A stretch of 64,000 nt of DNA. Origin: Whitmania pigra (Eukaryota > Annelida > Clitellata > Hirudinida > Haemopidae). The translations under genes were made by a program, and so were the position numbers. Under the pieces are notes generated by a model. That model was not told the DNA's origin, ran no database searches, and was given only the letters and a program-made list of their open reading frames with translations. How positions within the stretch are numbered: position 1 is the first letter of the stretch; each line of letters starts with the position of its first letter. Positions 1 to 13,414 of the stretch are shown here, one piece after another. Location: assembly GCA_021613335.1 (NCBI GenBank), contig JAJTWR010000365.1, positions 1,514,501 to 1,578,500 of the forward strand, read 5' to 3'.

Positions 1-280
1 AGTCCAGGTATTGTTGTTGTTGTTGTCAGATATCATTCCAGCATTTAAATTAATTAAATATTACAGTCAATCCCAGATCAATATTAATTTCATCTTTCAT
101 TGCATGTTACCGACTTGATTTTCTAATATTAATGTTATGCAATTTACTTTTATTCCTGGAATTACTGCATAAGTCCATTTTAAGATTAACAATTATCAGA
201 TGCAGAAATAAAATATATATACCTGTGTTTATTGATTCAATATATATTTACAGATATTAAATCTAAATGCTCATTGACAG

Positions 281-3200
281 GTAATGCTGGACAAGGTACC
301 AGTAAAAAGCAACTTTGAAGCCAAACCTCTTTCCATGAATCTGGAGGGTGGTGAGACAAAGAGGATGGTGGTCAGATGGTCGCCAACAGGTGAGGGTTCA
401 ACCAGGGGCATGATTAGGTTGGTGGTCAACGAGGCATTCAGGATGCAGTTCGTAGTTTTGGGTTGTGCCGTCGGAAGTGCCAAGGCCAGGAAGGTTGGAT
501 ACTTTGCATCGCGGTTGTTTACCATCTTTGGGTCGATGTCTTGGCTGAATGTAGTTGTGAAATTTTCTGTTAGGTTATTGTGCTTTAGTATTAATAATGA
601 TCAAATAATTCGAAACAGAAAATTAAATGTGTTTAAATGGACATTACTCGTGGATATTCCATTATAATGGCAGTTTTTTTTTTTTCTTGCAATTATTTAA
701 TCAAATAAATACTGACTCCTCATGGTTTTATTCCAGTCAAAGCATCCAGGCTCAAGGAGACATGCTCATGCTGGGGGAGTTTGTCAGACTTCAAAGTCCT
801 GCCATGTGTTCTCAGATGTTGAAAACCTCCCTGTTAGTTTGGTGATGCTTCATTTAAACATTAACAATCACCACCGTCGTCATAACCATTGATGTAATCT
901 TTATGTTCTAATGAAAACACGCCCTCAACATTGACATCATTTGATTACAGTTATTAATGCATGAAATATTTGTATATTTCTGATCCCAACAAATAGATAA
1001 AAATGATAAAACAGCCACTTCATCATACTTAAGGTACCATTTCAAGATGATGATGAAGGAGATTCACTAGGCCCCTACAAGAATTTTCACTTGGCTCAGA
1101 CATCTGACCTCACGTACCAATATCCATCCAGGTCGTGCACGTTTATATGCCACGACGATGAAGCAAAAATTCCTTTTCGAACGATCGACAACCGGATCGA
1201 GTCGTTTGAAGACGAGGATGAGTGCCAAGCCAGGAGAGGAACTTATCTCAGGGGGGACCTGCTTTCAAGGACGATCAATTTCGATGTTCACCATTACCCT
1301 TTCAATGCCAACAGCAGCAACAACGAAGGACGAAGACATTTTACGAGCACTGCGACGAGGTGTCTCTTCCCAGGTAACGACCTATTGGCCTCTGAGACTC
1401 CTCTCGTGCATCACGCAGAGGGCTCACCCACTAAGTACTCACGACAATCCAAACCTCCTTTGAACGTTTCTACGTTGTCTAAATATCGTTTCAAATTAAG
1501 ACCGAAACAAGACCCAAGGAAACCGGCAGAGATGCCTGAACATCTTTCGCGCAGACAGGAGATTTTAACCCGCTCTTTTGAAGCTCAGACCGAGTGGCAT
1601 CCCGAAAGTACCAAAAAGGCAATGCTACTTCAAGCCAAGAGTTCCTCAAAGCCACCAGAAAGTCGACCCAAGAACTCATCCCCTGTGCACTCGGGATCCA
1701 CTTTCACGGTTACACCGAACAAAAAAGCCACCAATTCCCTTCAGAACCTCGACCAACTCAAGATATCGCCCCAGAGGGACTCTGCCAATCTTGCTCGATT
1801 TGGCACTTACACAAAACTGAATGAGGAACTCACATATGATAACGATGAAGTTTTTGATGATTCTATTGAACAAATAAACCGTGAACACATCAGAGACCTC
1901 AGTCCCGTCTGGATTTCCGAAATGGTGAATGCTTTTTCAGGACCGCAGGATGTCAGAAAAAAGAAAAGAGATATTGATTTGAAATCATTTAATGATCAAG
2001 ACAAACACAAATCTCCGGTTCAAATGAGAGAAAAAAGTGATGAAAAAGATAATTTCAAAGAATTCCTAGCAGGCGAATCCTTGAAAAGCGTTGAAAATGT
2101 TAAGACTTTCATCACCTATTCCAAAATCAGACCTTCAGTTCATGCCGAGCAGTTCAACGAATGGCTCCTTCAAGCACTCACATCCAAAATATATCAACCA
2201 TCCCCTTCCAGAGATGAGGTCATCTATAAGTGTGAAGGAAATGACAAGGTTGTGGAAGCTAATCTCCCCGATATCTGCAAAATATCTTTTAAAAGCTTTC
2301 CTCATGGAAATAAGCAGATGTTGCAGCTAAATGTTGGAATGCATGAAGCAATCCTGCAATCAAGCAAAGAGGATCATGAAACGTTTTGCTTTGAGGGCCA
2401 CGCCACCTCTACTCCTAAGTCAAAAGGGGATATGATTGGGGCCTTTACACCAAGCCCCATCAGGGATTTGAAAGATCCCTTTATAAATGAAATTTCTTTA
2501 ATAACCCTTGAAAAAGAATCTATGAAAATATATAGAAAAGCTGCCAATAACACACCATTAAAGGACGTGGCAAAGACACCACTGGAGAAAAAAAGAACTT
2601 TTGAAACATTTATCATGGGTCAAACCCCTCCTTCTAGGAATCGCCAACCTGCCTCAAAAGTGATTCCTCGAATGTTGACCTGTCATCCTCAGCAAAGGAA
2701 AACCCAGCCAAATCCTTCAAATAAGGTTAAGATCACTGTCAGGGATTCCATGAAGTCAAAATCTCAAATGGACAGAATGTGTTCCACAAAAGATCCTTCG
2801 AGTGTTTCCTGCAAAAGGACGCCCGATGTCTCCAGGTCTTCTACGAATGCCAGTCGAGTTCCAAAAGCGAGACTGAAACTCATCAGGCCGGCCAAGGACC
2901 CCAAAACTTCGTTGACCCTGAAAAATCTGATGCCATTTGCATCAAAGAACATTTATTATGATGAGAGATGGATGGATAAGCAGGAAAGAGGATTCATCAA
3001 GTGGATAAATTATGCTCTCGCTCCTTCCGAATTTGACGACGAGGCCAGAGACGTGACTGCACTCGTACTGGATTCGGACGCGGGAGGCTCGTTCACGGGA
3101 GATGACCGATCAGACGTTACCACGGTGAGAAAGGATTGGCTGCTTCTGAAGACTTATTCGACCAATAAGAGGTTGAACCAACTGAGAAGAGCTGCCTTCA

Positions 3201-6200
3201 AGGTCTACCAATCGCCTGCAGTGGCTCGGGTTATTGACAGGGTCGAGAGGGAGGTCGACAGTGGCAGACTGGCGGTGAGGACCGATCGCATCATCCTCAA
3301 TGACTACGGTAAGACGATGGGGGTATTGATAGTCATGATTGTCCAATCCTTGGATGGTGATGGTGGAAAAGCATAGCTAGACTAATAATGACTATTTCTA
3401 AGGACCCTGCAGGGTTTGTGTTGTCCAATTATAATGGTTGCAGATGGAATGGGGATTTTTCGCAGTAGGAATTCGTATGAAAAATTTGGTCAGGTGTTAG
3501 ATGCAACAATTTAATAATAACAAATGAATATTACAATCAATTATTTTGATCGAAAAAAAAAGCCAGCAACACTAATATCAACAACAATAGTAACATTAAT
3601 GATGATGACGACAATGATGACAAGGATGATGATGATGATGATGATGACGACTTTCGTATTTTTATAGGCCTGAGAACAATTATAAAAAACATGATTTTCT
3701 CCTACAACCTGCTGTGGCTGAGGCTTGGCCTGGAAACTGTATATGGGGAAGTAATTCCAGTGGACAACTTTTCCTTCAAATCCATTGAGAAGTTCCTGGA
3801 CACAAGATTCTTTTCTAGTCCTGACATCATGGCAAGTTATGCTCATCCTACCATCAACCACATCTACAATCAAGGTCGGTTGTGATGATGATGATGATGA
3901 AGGTGTGATATTGTTATGTCAATGAAAATAAAGTTATTTTGTTTATGTAGAATTATAAGATGAAAGTTGAACAGTAATTTTATTTAGGAGCAAGATGTTC
4001 ATAATGATCAATTTAGCTTTAATGTTCATTGTATTCATTCTGATGTATCAACTGCAAGCAGCACATTAAACGATTCTTTTCCTTTGCCTTAATTAATTAC
4101 GATTAATTCCTTAGGCTTCCAAACAGCGGTGACGAAGTTTACACTGAAAAAATTCCTTCTTCTCGTCTATTTCTTGGATGTTGCCAAATCGCAGAAACTG
4201 ATCCGTTACAATCCGTGCCTTTTTGCCAACACGGCACCCTTCAAGAGTAGCAAGGACATACTGCTGGCTTTCTCACGGGAATGCCTCAGGGGCGAAGGAG
4301 ACATCACAAGGCACCTGTCCTACATGGGCTACATTGTCATTTGCGAGCAGACTGTAATGGACGAGTTCGACTACACCGTCACAAACCTCTCTCAGGATCT
4401 CAGGGATGGAATAAGACTAGCTCACCTTTTGGAGGTCCTCATTAATGATTGGTCATTGAGCAAGAGACTCCTCCCACCACCTCTGAACAAGACAAAAAAA
4501 ATCCACAACGTTGATGTTGTTTTGGAAACACTTAAAATGAGGAGAGTTTCCCTAACTCTTGAGTCGGACGGTAGGTAAACCTTATACTGATGGAATAAAC
4601 TTTATTATTATTATTATTATCATCTCATAGTTGAAAAGACATCAACAGGGATGATACAATTAACATTTCGTTTTCCCGTTAGCAGAAGAAATTACAGCAA
4701 AGGACATCGTTGGAGGTCACAGACAAAGAACTCTGCAACTCCTGTGGAGGATCATATTTTCTTTCCAGGTTGATTGAATTTTTCGTCTATGTCATTTCAC
4801 TCATTGGTTCGTTTGCTCATTCATTCATTCATTCTTTCTCCATTTGATTGGAATTATTCAATATTTAAATTCATTCATTTTCAGACCAATTTGTCTTCAT
4901 TTCTGATTTGAATTAATTTTACAAATCAACTCTGTCCATTCGAATTGACCCCCAAATTATTATGTGTGCATTTCATTGGAAATTATTTTTCGAATTCAGG
5001 TGACTTTGCTATTGGACGAGAGATTGTTGCAGGACGAGTTGAACATCCTCCTGAAAGATCTTCCTCGCGACCTCAGAGACAAAATCAACAGCACTGAAAC
5101 CAACATCCTTGGTCAGTTTCATCACTGTCAATTTTGTTGTCATCTCACGTTGTATTTTATCAACTTGTTGCTCCCTGTGTAAAAGCTTAGTGCTGTTTTA
5201 TAACTAAATTGAAGTTTGTTACATTGTTTGATACATGTCAAGTCATTATTTGTAAATAAATAAAAAGTAACCTTGCTATAACTATTGCCGTTATTATTAT
5301 TATTGTTATTGTTATTATTATTATTATTATTATTATTAATATATTTTCCTTATTTTCCACTATTGAACACCAGGTTCGGTGAGAAACACCCGGGATTCAC
5401 TTGCACCTGATCTCTACAACGACGATCCCCTTCTTTCCCTGCTGCTCAAGTGGTGCAGAGTCGTCTGCTTCAACTATGGAATGAAGGTCAGCTCACAGTG
5501 ATTGCATCACAGTCATAGGTCATAGGATCAGATATGCACATATAATATCCCAAGATAATATCTTTATTGTCATATTTATTATTGTTTAGTATTTACTTTG
5601 TAACAGAAGTTGAAATTATTATTCTTGTTTAGTAGGATTAGATTAACATGTCGATGGAACACCTGTTATGTCGACTGTTTTCTTGATGGATCGATTGCTT
5701 CCATTAGGTGGAAAACTTCACGGTGTCGTTTTCTGACGGGAGAGCCTTCGGGTACCTCATACACCACTACCATCCCCGATTGCTGACCCTTTCTCAGATC
5801 AAATCCGAAACCACGCTGACCTGCCGAAAGAATGGAAAACACAAGAGGTTGAGCGACGACGACGATGACGATGACGACCTGTCATTTGTTAACAAAGAGA
5901 AGATGGAGCAACTAATTAAAAATGAAAAAGAGAATTTCCAACTCTTGAAAGAAAAAGTTCGTTTTTCGTGATGATGGTGATGTTGACAACAATGATGATG
6001 ATGATGATGATGGTGATATTCAGAAGAAATTATTTCTGCACAAAAATGAATTTTTCAACTTAAATAAGTGATAAATAAAACAAAATCTTGCAGATGTACG
6101 AGCTCGGAGGAATGCCGATGATGATAAAGTCAGAGGACATGATCAACACGATGCCTGACGAGAAGCTAGTCATCACTTGTGTTTCCTTTCTCTGCAGCCG

Positions 6201-9200
6201 ACTCCTGGAACTGAGGAAAGAGATCAGGGCAGCACAGGTCATTCAGAGATTCTGGAGGTACAACATCTACAGAAAAAAGAGACTGTGGATGTCTGAAAAG
6301 GATAAACTTCTGGAGAAAGAAAGGCAGGAACAGAAGGAAATGTTAGAAAAGGAAGAACAGTTGAAACAAGAAGAAATAAAAAAGAAAAGTGTGGTTAAGA
6401 AGAAAAAGAAAATCGGATTATCCTCCAATGGTCCGAAAAAGTCTCCATTTAAAAATGGAAAGCCACCAGTGCTGTCCATAAAGCTCATGTCTTGCAGCCC
6501 TTTGCCCGATCTGCCCGCCTTCCAGTCGGCATCAACCATCGTCAAGTCCACTCCGACCGATTCCATAAACGGATCGGGGGTCCTTGGCGAATCGCCTCAA
6601 AAATGCTTATCGGCGAATCGCGAATCTTCGGGAAGTCCGGTGCTGCTCATCAATCTCATGAGGAATTCGTTGCTCGGTTGCAAGCAGAGAGATGAACCCA
6701 AGGATGGAGCAGGACGAGAAGCTAAAACAGCTGTGCCTGATGCACTAATGAAGGAAAAAGAGAAGAGCAACATTAAATCTCCAATCAATTCAGAAGCTAA
6801 CAAATCATATGTTCAGAAGAAAATGCCTGATTTCCATTTCTCTGTTACAAATGAGAATTCTAAAAAGGAAATTAGATCAGAATTAAAAATCCCATCAAAA
6901 GCAAGTCCACCAGTCAACGCGAAGACTCTGGATGCGTCCGGAAGCAAAAACTTTGCCGTGGACAATTTCTCGGACGAGACAATCCTGCATTCCATTGCAT
7001 TGGATTACGACGATGAAGTTGTGGAGAGCTTGGGTCTCAACATGGTGGACAGGACTGGGACTATTTATCACACTCCCAAAAAGGAAACGCCCCTCAAAAG
7101 AAATGTTGCCAAACCCTCTTGCACTAACAATACTTTTGCAGTTCACGATAAACCTTCAAGAACAGCCGTCGTGCCCAAAAGGGCTGGAAACAAGAACGTC
7201 TCGATTGATGATCGTGTCAAGGAGGTCTCTTCTCAGTCTGAGATCAGGTTGAAAATCGAGAAAAAGGACAACGATCTTGACCAGGAGATTTTCTTCCGAC
7301 CCATCGCAACTCCGATTATTTTCAGAAAAAAACCGATGATTCCCGACAAAACTCGACTGAAGAACAACATCTTCATAGAAACTTGCAAAGATTCTGAAGA
7401 TGAAGACAATAGTCCTGCAGTGGAGACGTTGGAAACTTTCACAGTGAAAGAGAATTACAACTCAACTGCTGCTAACAACAAGAGGAACACTGTTGAAATG
7501 TCTTCTGGTGATTTTGAGCCGCTCGACCCACAAAAAGAAACAGTCGACAACTTCAATGAGTTGGCAGGCCTTCCAGTGATTGAGAAAATAGAATCTGACA
7601 TTAATTTTATTAATTTATTCAAAAATCTCAACAGGGAAGAACTGAATTTACTCGAGGACCAAGTTTGTCATCAGAAGAAAATCGAGGTCGAAGGCAAGTA
7701 TCGGTCAAATGTCGAGCAGAAATCGGAGATCGAAATAGGAACAGGTCAAACATTACTAGAGCTTAAATCTTCATCCGAATTAGATAACTATAACGACTTG
7801 GAAAAGATAATTCTTGAAAAGTTGGACTCAATCGAAAGAGACCGTTCGGCCTTGCGTTCGGCACCGAACGGGACTCTCGACACTTCGGCTGTAGACCCCA
7901 TTGACGAGTGTTGCGTCGGAGTTCAGAATCTGAGTATCGATTCTTCCCATTGTTTGCTGAAGGAGAACAGATCAACGAAGGAGCGACTGACAACTTGCGA
8001 AGAGAAACAAGTGAAAATTTTCGTTAGTCTTCTCAGACAACTCTGGATTAAGTACCTGTTGATGAAATGTAATCACAACCCAAAATTGAAAGGCTGCTTG
8101 AAGATAAGACATCTCCTTGCCAGAAAACACTTCTTGCAGTCTCTCGAGAGAGATAAAGATAGCTCTCGTTTTAAAATGCAATCCCGTGATGCCATTGTAT
8201 TCGATACTTTGAAGCAAGAGTTTGCAAATAATCTCTTCAAGATGATACCTTCAAAGAAATCGGCAATACCGACCGCCGAGAATCATTTTGGTCCAAAAGT
8301 TGAATCTGCTAAAAAGCTTTTGGGCAATTCCGAGTTGTCCTTCATTGACAGGCGTTGGCAGAACATGAGAACTAAATTGATTTGCATACAGAAGACATTG
8401 AAGAAACATCAGACCCAAAAAGATAATTCAAAGATCCATCCCTTTTCTCAAGAAGAAATGAGTAAGGAGAACAACTTGAAAGATTTAGAGATCAAGCAAG
8501 ATCCTTCACCATGCCCAGATAAAGATCATCTGAAAAAGATTATCCTGATTCAAAGTGTCATGAGGAGCTACCTGGCCAAAGTGAAATATCAGAGGGAGTT
8601 GACTTCCATAATCAGAGCACAAGCTCATCTCAGGAGCTTCATGATCAGGAAGAGAGTGAAGTTGCAACGAGATCGCATCGTTTCGCTGCAGTCGATTGCT
8701 CGGACTTACCTCGTTAGAAAGAGATACCTCGAGGTTACCGAACTAACACGTGAATGCGGCTACTTGCAAAGGATTAAACTCCTGAGGACATCCTCTGTTA
8801 TCATTCCAACTGAATGGACTGAGGCATTAAGTATGAGTCTTAGGAATGAATCTGCTTGTAAGATTCAGACGGCTTGGAGGAGATTCAGCGTTCGTCGCAA
8901 TTATGAACGGACGAGGATGAAAATGGTGAATTTGCAGGCGGTCATAAGAGGTCATCTTGTGAGGAAGAGTTATCAAGGGACTTTTGGGTGCATCAGAGCT
9001 GTTCAAATCTTTGGCAGAGCCTTTTTGGAGAGACGAAAACATGAGGAGAAACTAAAGAAGATCATCCTCATTCAAGCCTGCTTTAGGATGGTGATAAAGA
9101 GAAGAGAATTTCTCAAGATCAAAAAACAAATCATTCTCATCCAGTCACTGGTGAGAAGAAAACTCTGCATGATCGATTTCGAGCGACAAAAGAATGGAAT

Positions 9201-12001
9201 CGTCCTCATTCAATCCATTATCAGGACTTTCCTTCAGAGGAAGGCAGGATTCAAGGAAAAAGAAAAAAAGGCGATTAAGGTTCAATCTCACGTCAGAAAA
9301 TATCTGGCTCGAAAGAGTTACTTGGAGACTTTAGACAAAATAAGAAAATGTCAGGCCATTGCAAAAGGATTGATGGTTAGGAAGCAGACAAGAGATCTCA
9401 GTGAAAAGGTGGTTGTGATTCAGTCTTTCATGAGGATGACTGTTGAAAGACAAGCACATCTTAGAAACATGGAGAATATTCGACTTCTTCAAAGGTATTG
9501 CTGGAGTTTTATCTATAGCAACAGACATAGAATCAACATGGAGAAAATTGTGAAAGCACAGGCAATCGTAAGAGGGGTCATATGCAGGAAAAGATATTCC
9601 AAACACCTAAGAAGCACCTTGCTTATTCAGAAACTGGCTAGGGGTTTTCAAGCCAGAAAGAAGCTGCGTTTGCAAACTCGTTTGGCTTCGTGTCTCATGC
9701 ACGACATGGGAGATCTTGTTGCAAGGAATTTTGTCAACGTTTTCAATGCTTTCGTTCTCCATCAGCTCCAAATGACCTATTGCGCAATTAAAATCCAATC
9801 GGCGTGGAGGAAATATTCGACAAGAAAGAGCTTCCTTTGCATCATCCAGGGTTTCACAAGACTCCAAGCTGTGGTCAGAGGTCAGATGGACAGAAGGCAA
9901 GCTTTTGAGAGGCTGAAGAGCATCTTTGTGATACAAGACTGGTGGAGGAGGGTGATGATGAGGAAGAAGATGAAAATCATGATCCAATTAGAGATAGAGA
10001 AATTCAACATTAACAAGATCGAGGTAAAACTGACTTGTTAATTGTGTTGCTGTCATTAGCGCTGCAATTGTTATCGTTGTCATCGTTGGTCTCCTGTTTC
10101 AAAGCCAACCGTGTCCGCATCGTTTGTTATTTGTTAATTCTCGACAGTTGTATTTAAATTGTATTTGTTAATTCTCAGAAAGAGAGAGTGTGCACAAAAT
10201 TGATGAGGTCAATCATGGCTGCCAAGATTCAAAACAGCTTCCGAAATTACAAGAGGAAAAAGTTGGAAAATACAGCAGCTTCTAAAATCCAGGTCAGAAA
10301 TCAAGGGGATAATTTGGTTGGATGAACAGTTCATTAATCAACTTGTTAAATGTTACTCTAGGGAGACAAAATGTTAACAAATTAAAGTTATTCATATATA
10401 TAATGATTATGATAAATATTGCAATTTTTTAAGTTATTACGTTTTTCTCATTTTATATTCAGTCTTTCTGGAGGGGGAGGAGGGCCCGCTTGGACAACCC
10501 TCAACTCCGAGTGGTCCGCGAGAGGCTCGTCAAGGCAACAAAGAATGCCATGAAGACCAAAATCCTCTACAACAGAACCCAGGTTGCTCTGGAGAACCTC
10601 TTCAAGTATAAACACCTGTCCTGCATTCTGGAGGCACTCATGAATTTAGGTTTGAGTCACTTGTTTATTTTAATTTTATTTTGTTGGAAGCCATATTTGT
10701 TTATATTTAGGCCAGGTAATTTATCAACTGCTTTGTCGTTGTTGTGTCTGTTAAAGTTATGAGTTGTCCTAATGGCAAGCATCACCACATGGCTACAACT
10801 TCATTTGCAGATAAGGAACAATTGGAATATGTGGAGTTTTGAATCTATATTTCTTCAAAATTGTCAGTTTAGAACAATGCTTCAGAAATAATTGCTTTAT
10901 TAATGGTTCTGTACTTGACATATCACATTAAATAATATAATACCTGTTCTCATAACTCGATGACTGTCACCAATTATTAGTGTCATTACATCAATTATTG
11001 ATCAATTCGTTTTACATTCAACTGATTACTTTTCATTCAGAGGTGGTCACCAGTCTCTCGCCCGTCTGCTGTGAGAAAATGGCGGAAGGAAATGCCATCA
11101 CTTCAATTGTGCAACTCATCCAGAGTTGCAACAGGAGTGTGCCTCACCTGGAACTCCTTAAATATGCAGTCTCAGTGCTGCTCAACCTCACCAAGGTGAT
11201 TTAATTGGTTTACTTTCGAACCAATAGGCTACTAGTGGTCTAGTTTTTGTTGTTTATCAAGCTCTTTTGTTTTTATATTATTGGATGCAAAATAAAAAGA
11301 TTAGCTATATTAATAAATTGAATAAATGTCGAGCTGCCAATTAATTTTGGTATTAACCAAGTCTAATAAATTTTGAATTCTTTTATCATTTGAAATTCAA
11401 GTCAACTAAACCCTTTAACTTTTAAGCCAATTAGCAATCATCTCATTGAAATGTAATTGTTTTGAATTGCCCTTTAAGTGCGACAAGACGGTGAATGCAG
11501 TGTTTTACACCAATGAAATTATCAGCACCATACTCGGTGTCATGGGGGTCTTCAAGGAAAAGGAGGAAATCTTCATCAATTCCTGCACACTACTCTCCAT
11601 ATTTGCATCTGATAAGGAAAGGAAAATGGTTGGTTGTGAATACACCAGTTTATTATTCGTTAATGAAGTGGTATTTATTGATTATAAATTTATCTTTACT
11701 TACTTGACTGATCAATTTTATTCTCCTGCAGGTTATCTTGCACACGGACAAAGTAGTCGACAAGATTCGTTCAATCCACGACATCCTGAGCAGGAAGGTT
11801 GAGCTAGAAAAAAAGCACAAAATGAAGCAAATCGAAGGCGCCAACAATTCTACTGCCGCGACCACCACTTACTTCAGTCGCCATGCCAACGAGGTGCCTC
11901 ATGAAGCCCCAGATAAGAAAATGAAGGGTGGACAAACCTTCGCCAAGTCTTTCCAGGCCATCCGCTCCTTGATGAAGAGCCTTTCGATACCCACGAGGTA
12001 G
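281..12001 (+). CDS. ASPM: ASPM, abnormal spindle microcephaly-associated protein (5' partial)
   Basis: Spindle-pole and microtubule minus-end protein. Fifteen exons join in phase: 281-493, 737-836, 1071-3308, 3668-3874, 4115-4570, 4683-4768, 5000-5111, 5374-5486, 5708-5956, 6094-10023, 10179-10292, 10463-10649, 11041-11195, 11479-11628, 11732-12001 (stop TAG). Exon 281-493 encodes the end of the ASH domain ([20 protein letters not shown]). A disordered basic region follows, then the ASPM signature [12 protein letters not shown]...KQERGF. The CH region contains [39 protein letters not shown] and [20 protein letters not shown]. Many IQ motifs follow, then the helical C-terminus ([47 protein letters not shown]), ending near [15 protein letters not shown]. 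About 2,850 codons are visible and the first part of ASH lies upstream of the window. The order matches vertebrate ASPM. The unusual part is a long insert after the first IQ motif. Confidence 0.96.
5850..5881 (+). other. Acidic Asp run inside the ASPM CH2 region
   Basis: A GAC/GAT codon run encodes eight consecutive Asp residues in the loop after the CH2 segment LIHHYHP. Vertebrate ASPM has an acidic/Ser loop at the same place, so position and charge are conserved. Here the run is built from a trinucleotide repeat like the genome's abundant GAT microsatellites. Confidence 0.7.
6094..10023 (+). other. ASPM: ASPM giant exon: end of CH2, first IQ, long linker, IQ array
   Basis: A single 3.9-kb exon of 1,310 codons. 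It opens with the end of the second CH domain ([37 protein letters not shown]) and one IQ motif near 6230-6290 ([18 protein letters not shown]). About 740 residues (roughly 6300-8520) then look disordered, rich in Lys, Glu and Ser, and do not resemble IQ repeats. From about 8527 a dense IQ array runs to the exon end, with motifs such as [47 protein letters not shown] and [17 protein letters not shown] motifs bind calmodulin and myosin light chains, and the array forms a long helix in family members. Confidence 0.9.
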
Positions 12002-12780
12002 GGGAAAGTGCAAAAGGAAGGAGCTGGAAGTTTCGGCGATGGAATCCTTCAAATTGACCAAACATTCACCTGCATGTCCAAACATTAAACTTTAGAGACC
12101 ATTGACGGTTTTAATCCCAGCTTTTTGTCCCAATTTTGCTTTTCCTGCTTAGAACAGACAGTTCGGTTTTGCTTGGTGATTTGGTTTTAGGTGTAGGGAT
12201 TATTTTGAATTGTTTTACTAATTATTAGAGCAAAAATACTTCATTTATTACAATTATTAAAGTTTAAAAATCGACGGACGATAGATTTTTTTTCTGCGAA
12301 GTTTGCTTCAAAAATTCACAAATGGCAAATCACTCGTACATCGGATTATGAATTGTGGAGTCGACGTTTGCACTGGTTTTGAAACGCACCTTGCTGCTTT
12401 AAGCTCAGCGGTTGCAGAGTGATTTCCAATCACTAATAATTCTCACGAATTGTGGGTAGTTTTCAGGCGTTTAATAAAAAAAGTTTGTTTTGATAAAGGA
12501 GGTCATGACCAAATTAAAACAATCCTGAACAAGGTAAGGACGATCGTAGATACAAGCTAAATAGATTTTATATGACCTTACTTTTTAGTGCTTTCTGCTC
12601 ATAAGGTGGAGACATTATTAGGACTGCAGGTATTAAGTGGAAGATTCATCTATATCCATAAACTCTGTATGCCTTTCTCTGGATTGAATTTAGCTCTGGC
12701 ATCAAACCCATGCGCGATGATTACATTAAAAAACGGTAAAACCGTTCGAGACGGACGCACACATTTTAATGAGATGCTCT

Positions 12781-13155
12781 ACTTTAATGAAGCTCCACCC
12801 AAAACAAATTAAGCTCCGCCTAAAATGATCCGTAATATTTTTAGGTATATCTCTTTTTAGGGAAAATCGGTCCGCATTTTTAGGCTCCGAATAGATCCGC
12901 TCAAGGGTTAGGATTAGGATTAGGGAATAGGATAGGGTTAGGGGTTAGGATTAGGGGATAGGGTAGGGTTAGGGTTAGGCAAAACGTAAACTTTAAACAC
13001 TCGATTGCTAATGTCAGACGTCAAGTAACTCCAAAATTATAATAAAACTTTATTAGAGACTTTTATGTAAAAGACTTAATATATCTTGCAGATAAAAGAT
13101 TCACTTTTACTCATTTTAGGCGGAGTTTAATTTGTTTAGGGGTGGAGCTTTATTT
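12781..13155. mobile_element. Foldback (MITE-like) element with telomere-like core
   Basis: Inverted arms of about 44 bp lie at 12784-12827 and 13111-13155. They share GCTCCACCC, ACAAATTAA and CTCCGCCTAAAATGA with only a few mismatches. The 284-bp centre has no ORF and holds a 75-bp block of TTAGGG variants. The length, the arms and the lack of coding capacity fit a non-autonomous foldback element. No clear target-site duplication was seen. Confidence 0.65.
12904..12979 (+). repeat. Degenerate interstitial telomere-like (TTAGGG) tract
   Basis: About a dozen units of GGTTAGG, GGATTAGG and GGGATAGGG type run head to tail, all in the same orientation. TTAGGG is the ancestral animal telomere repeat. 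The tract sits exactly between the two arms of the foldback element. Confidence 0.75.
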
Positions 13156-13183
13156 TTGCAACTTTAATGAAAAACACCAAAAA

Positions 13184-13414
13184 TACAACTTCATGGTCAA
13201 AAATCTTTGTAGTTGCTCAGCCAATGTCAAAATATGTTATATTAAAATAACTATCAAACATTCCTCTTAAAATCGCCCTGGCCAGATTTTTAATTTTGTT
13301 TCGTAATTCGTTGTAAACTTGCATAATTTAACCTCAACTTTTCCGAAAAACAACAAAATGCGACAACTTCATGGTCAAAAATCTTTTTAGTTGCTTGGCC
13401 AATGTTAGAATAAA
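13184..13414 (+). repeat. Direct repeat pair, spacing about 177 bp
   Basis: A block of about 50 bp beginning ACAACTTCATGGTCAAAAAT occurs at 13187-13237 and again at 13364-13413 with a few substitutions. The two copies continue with AGTTGC and GCCAATGT. They lie just outside the right arm of the foldback element, so they may be remnants of a related or host repeat. Confidence 0.6.
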
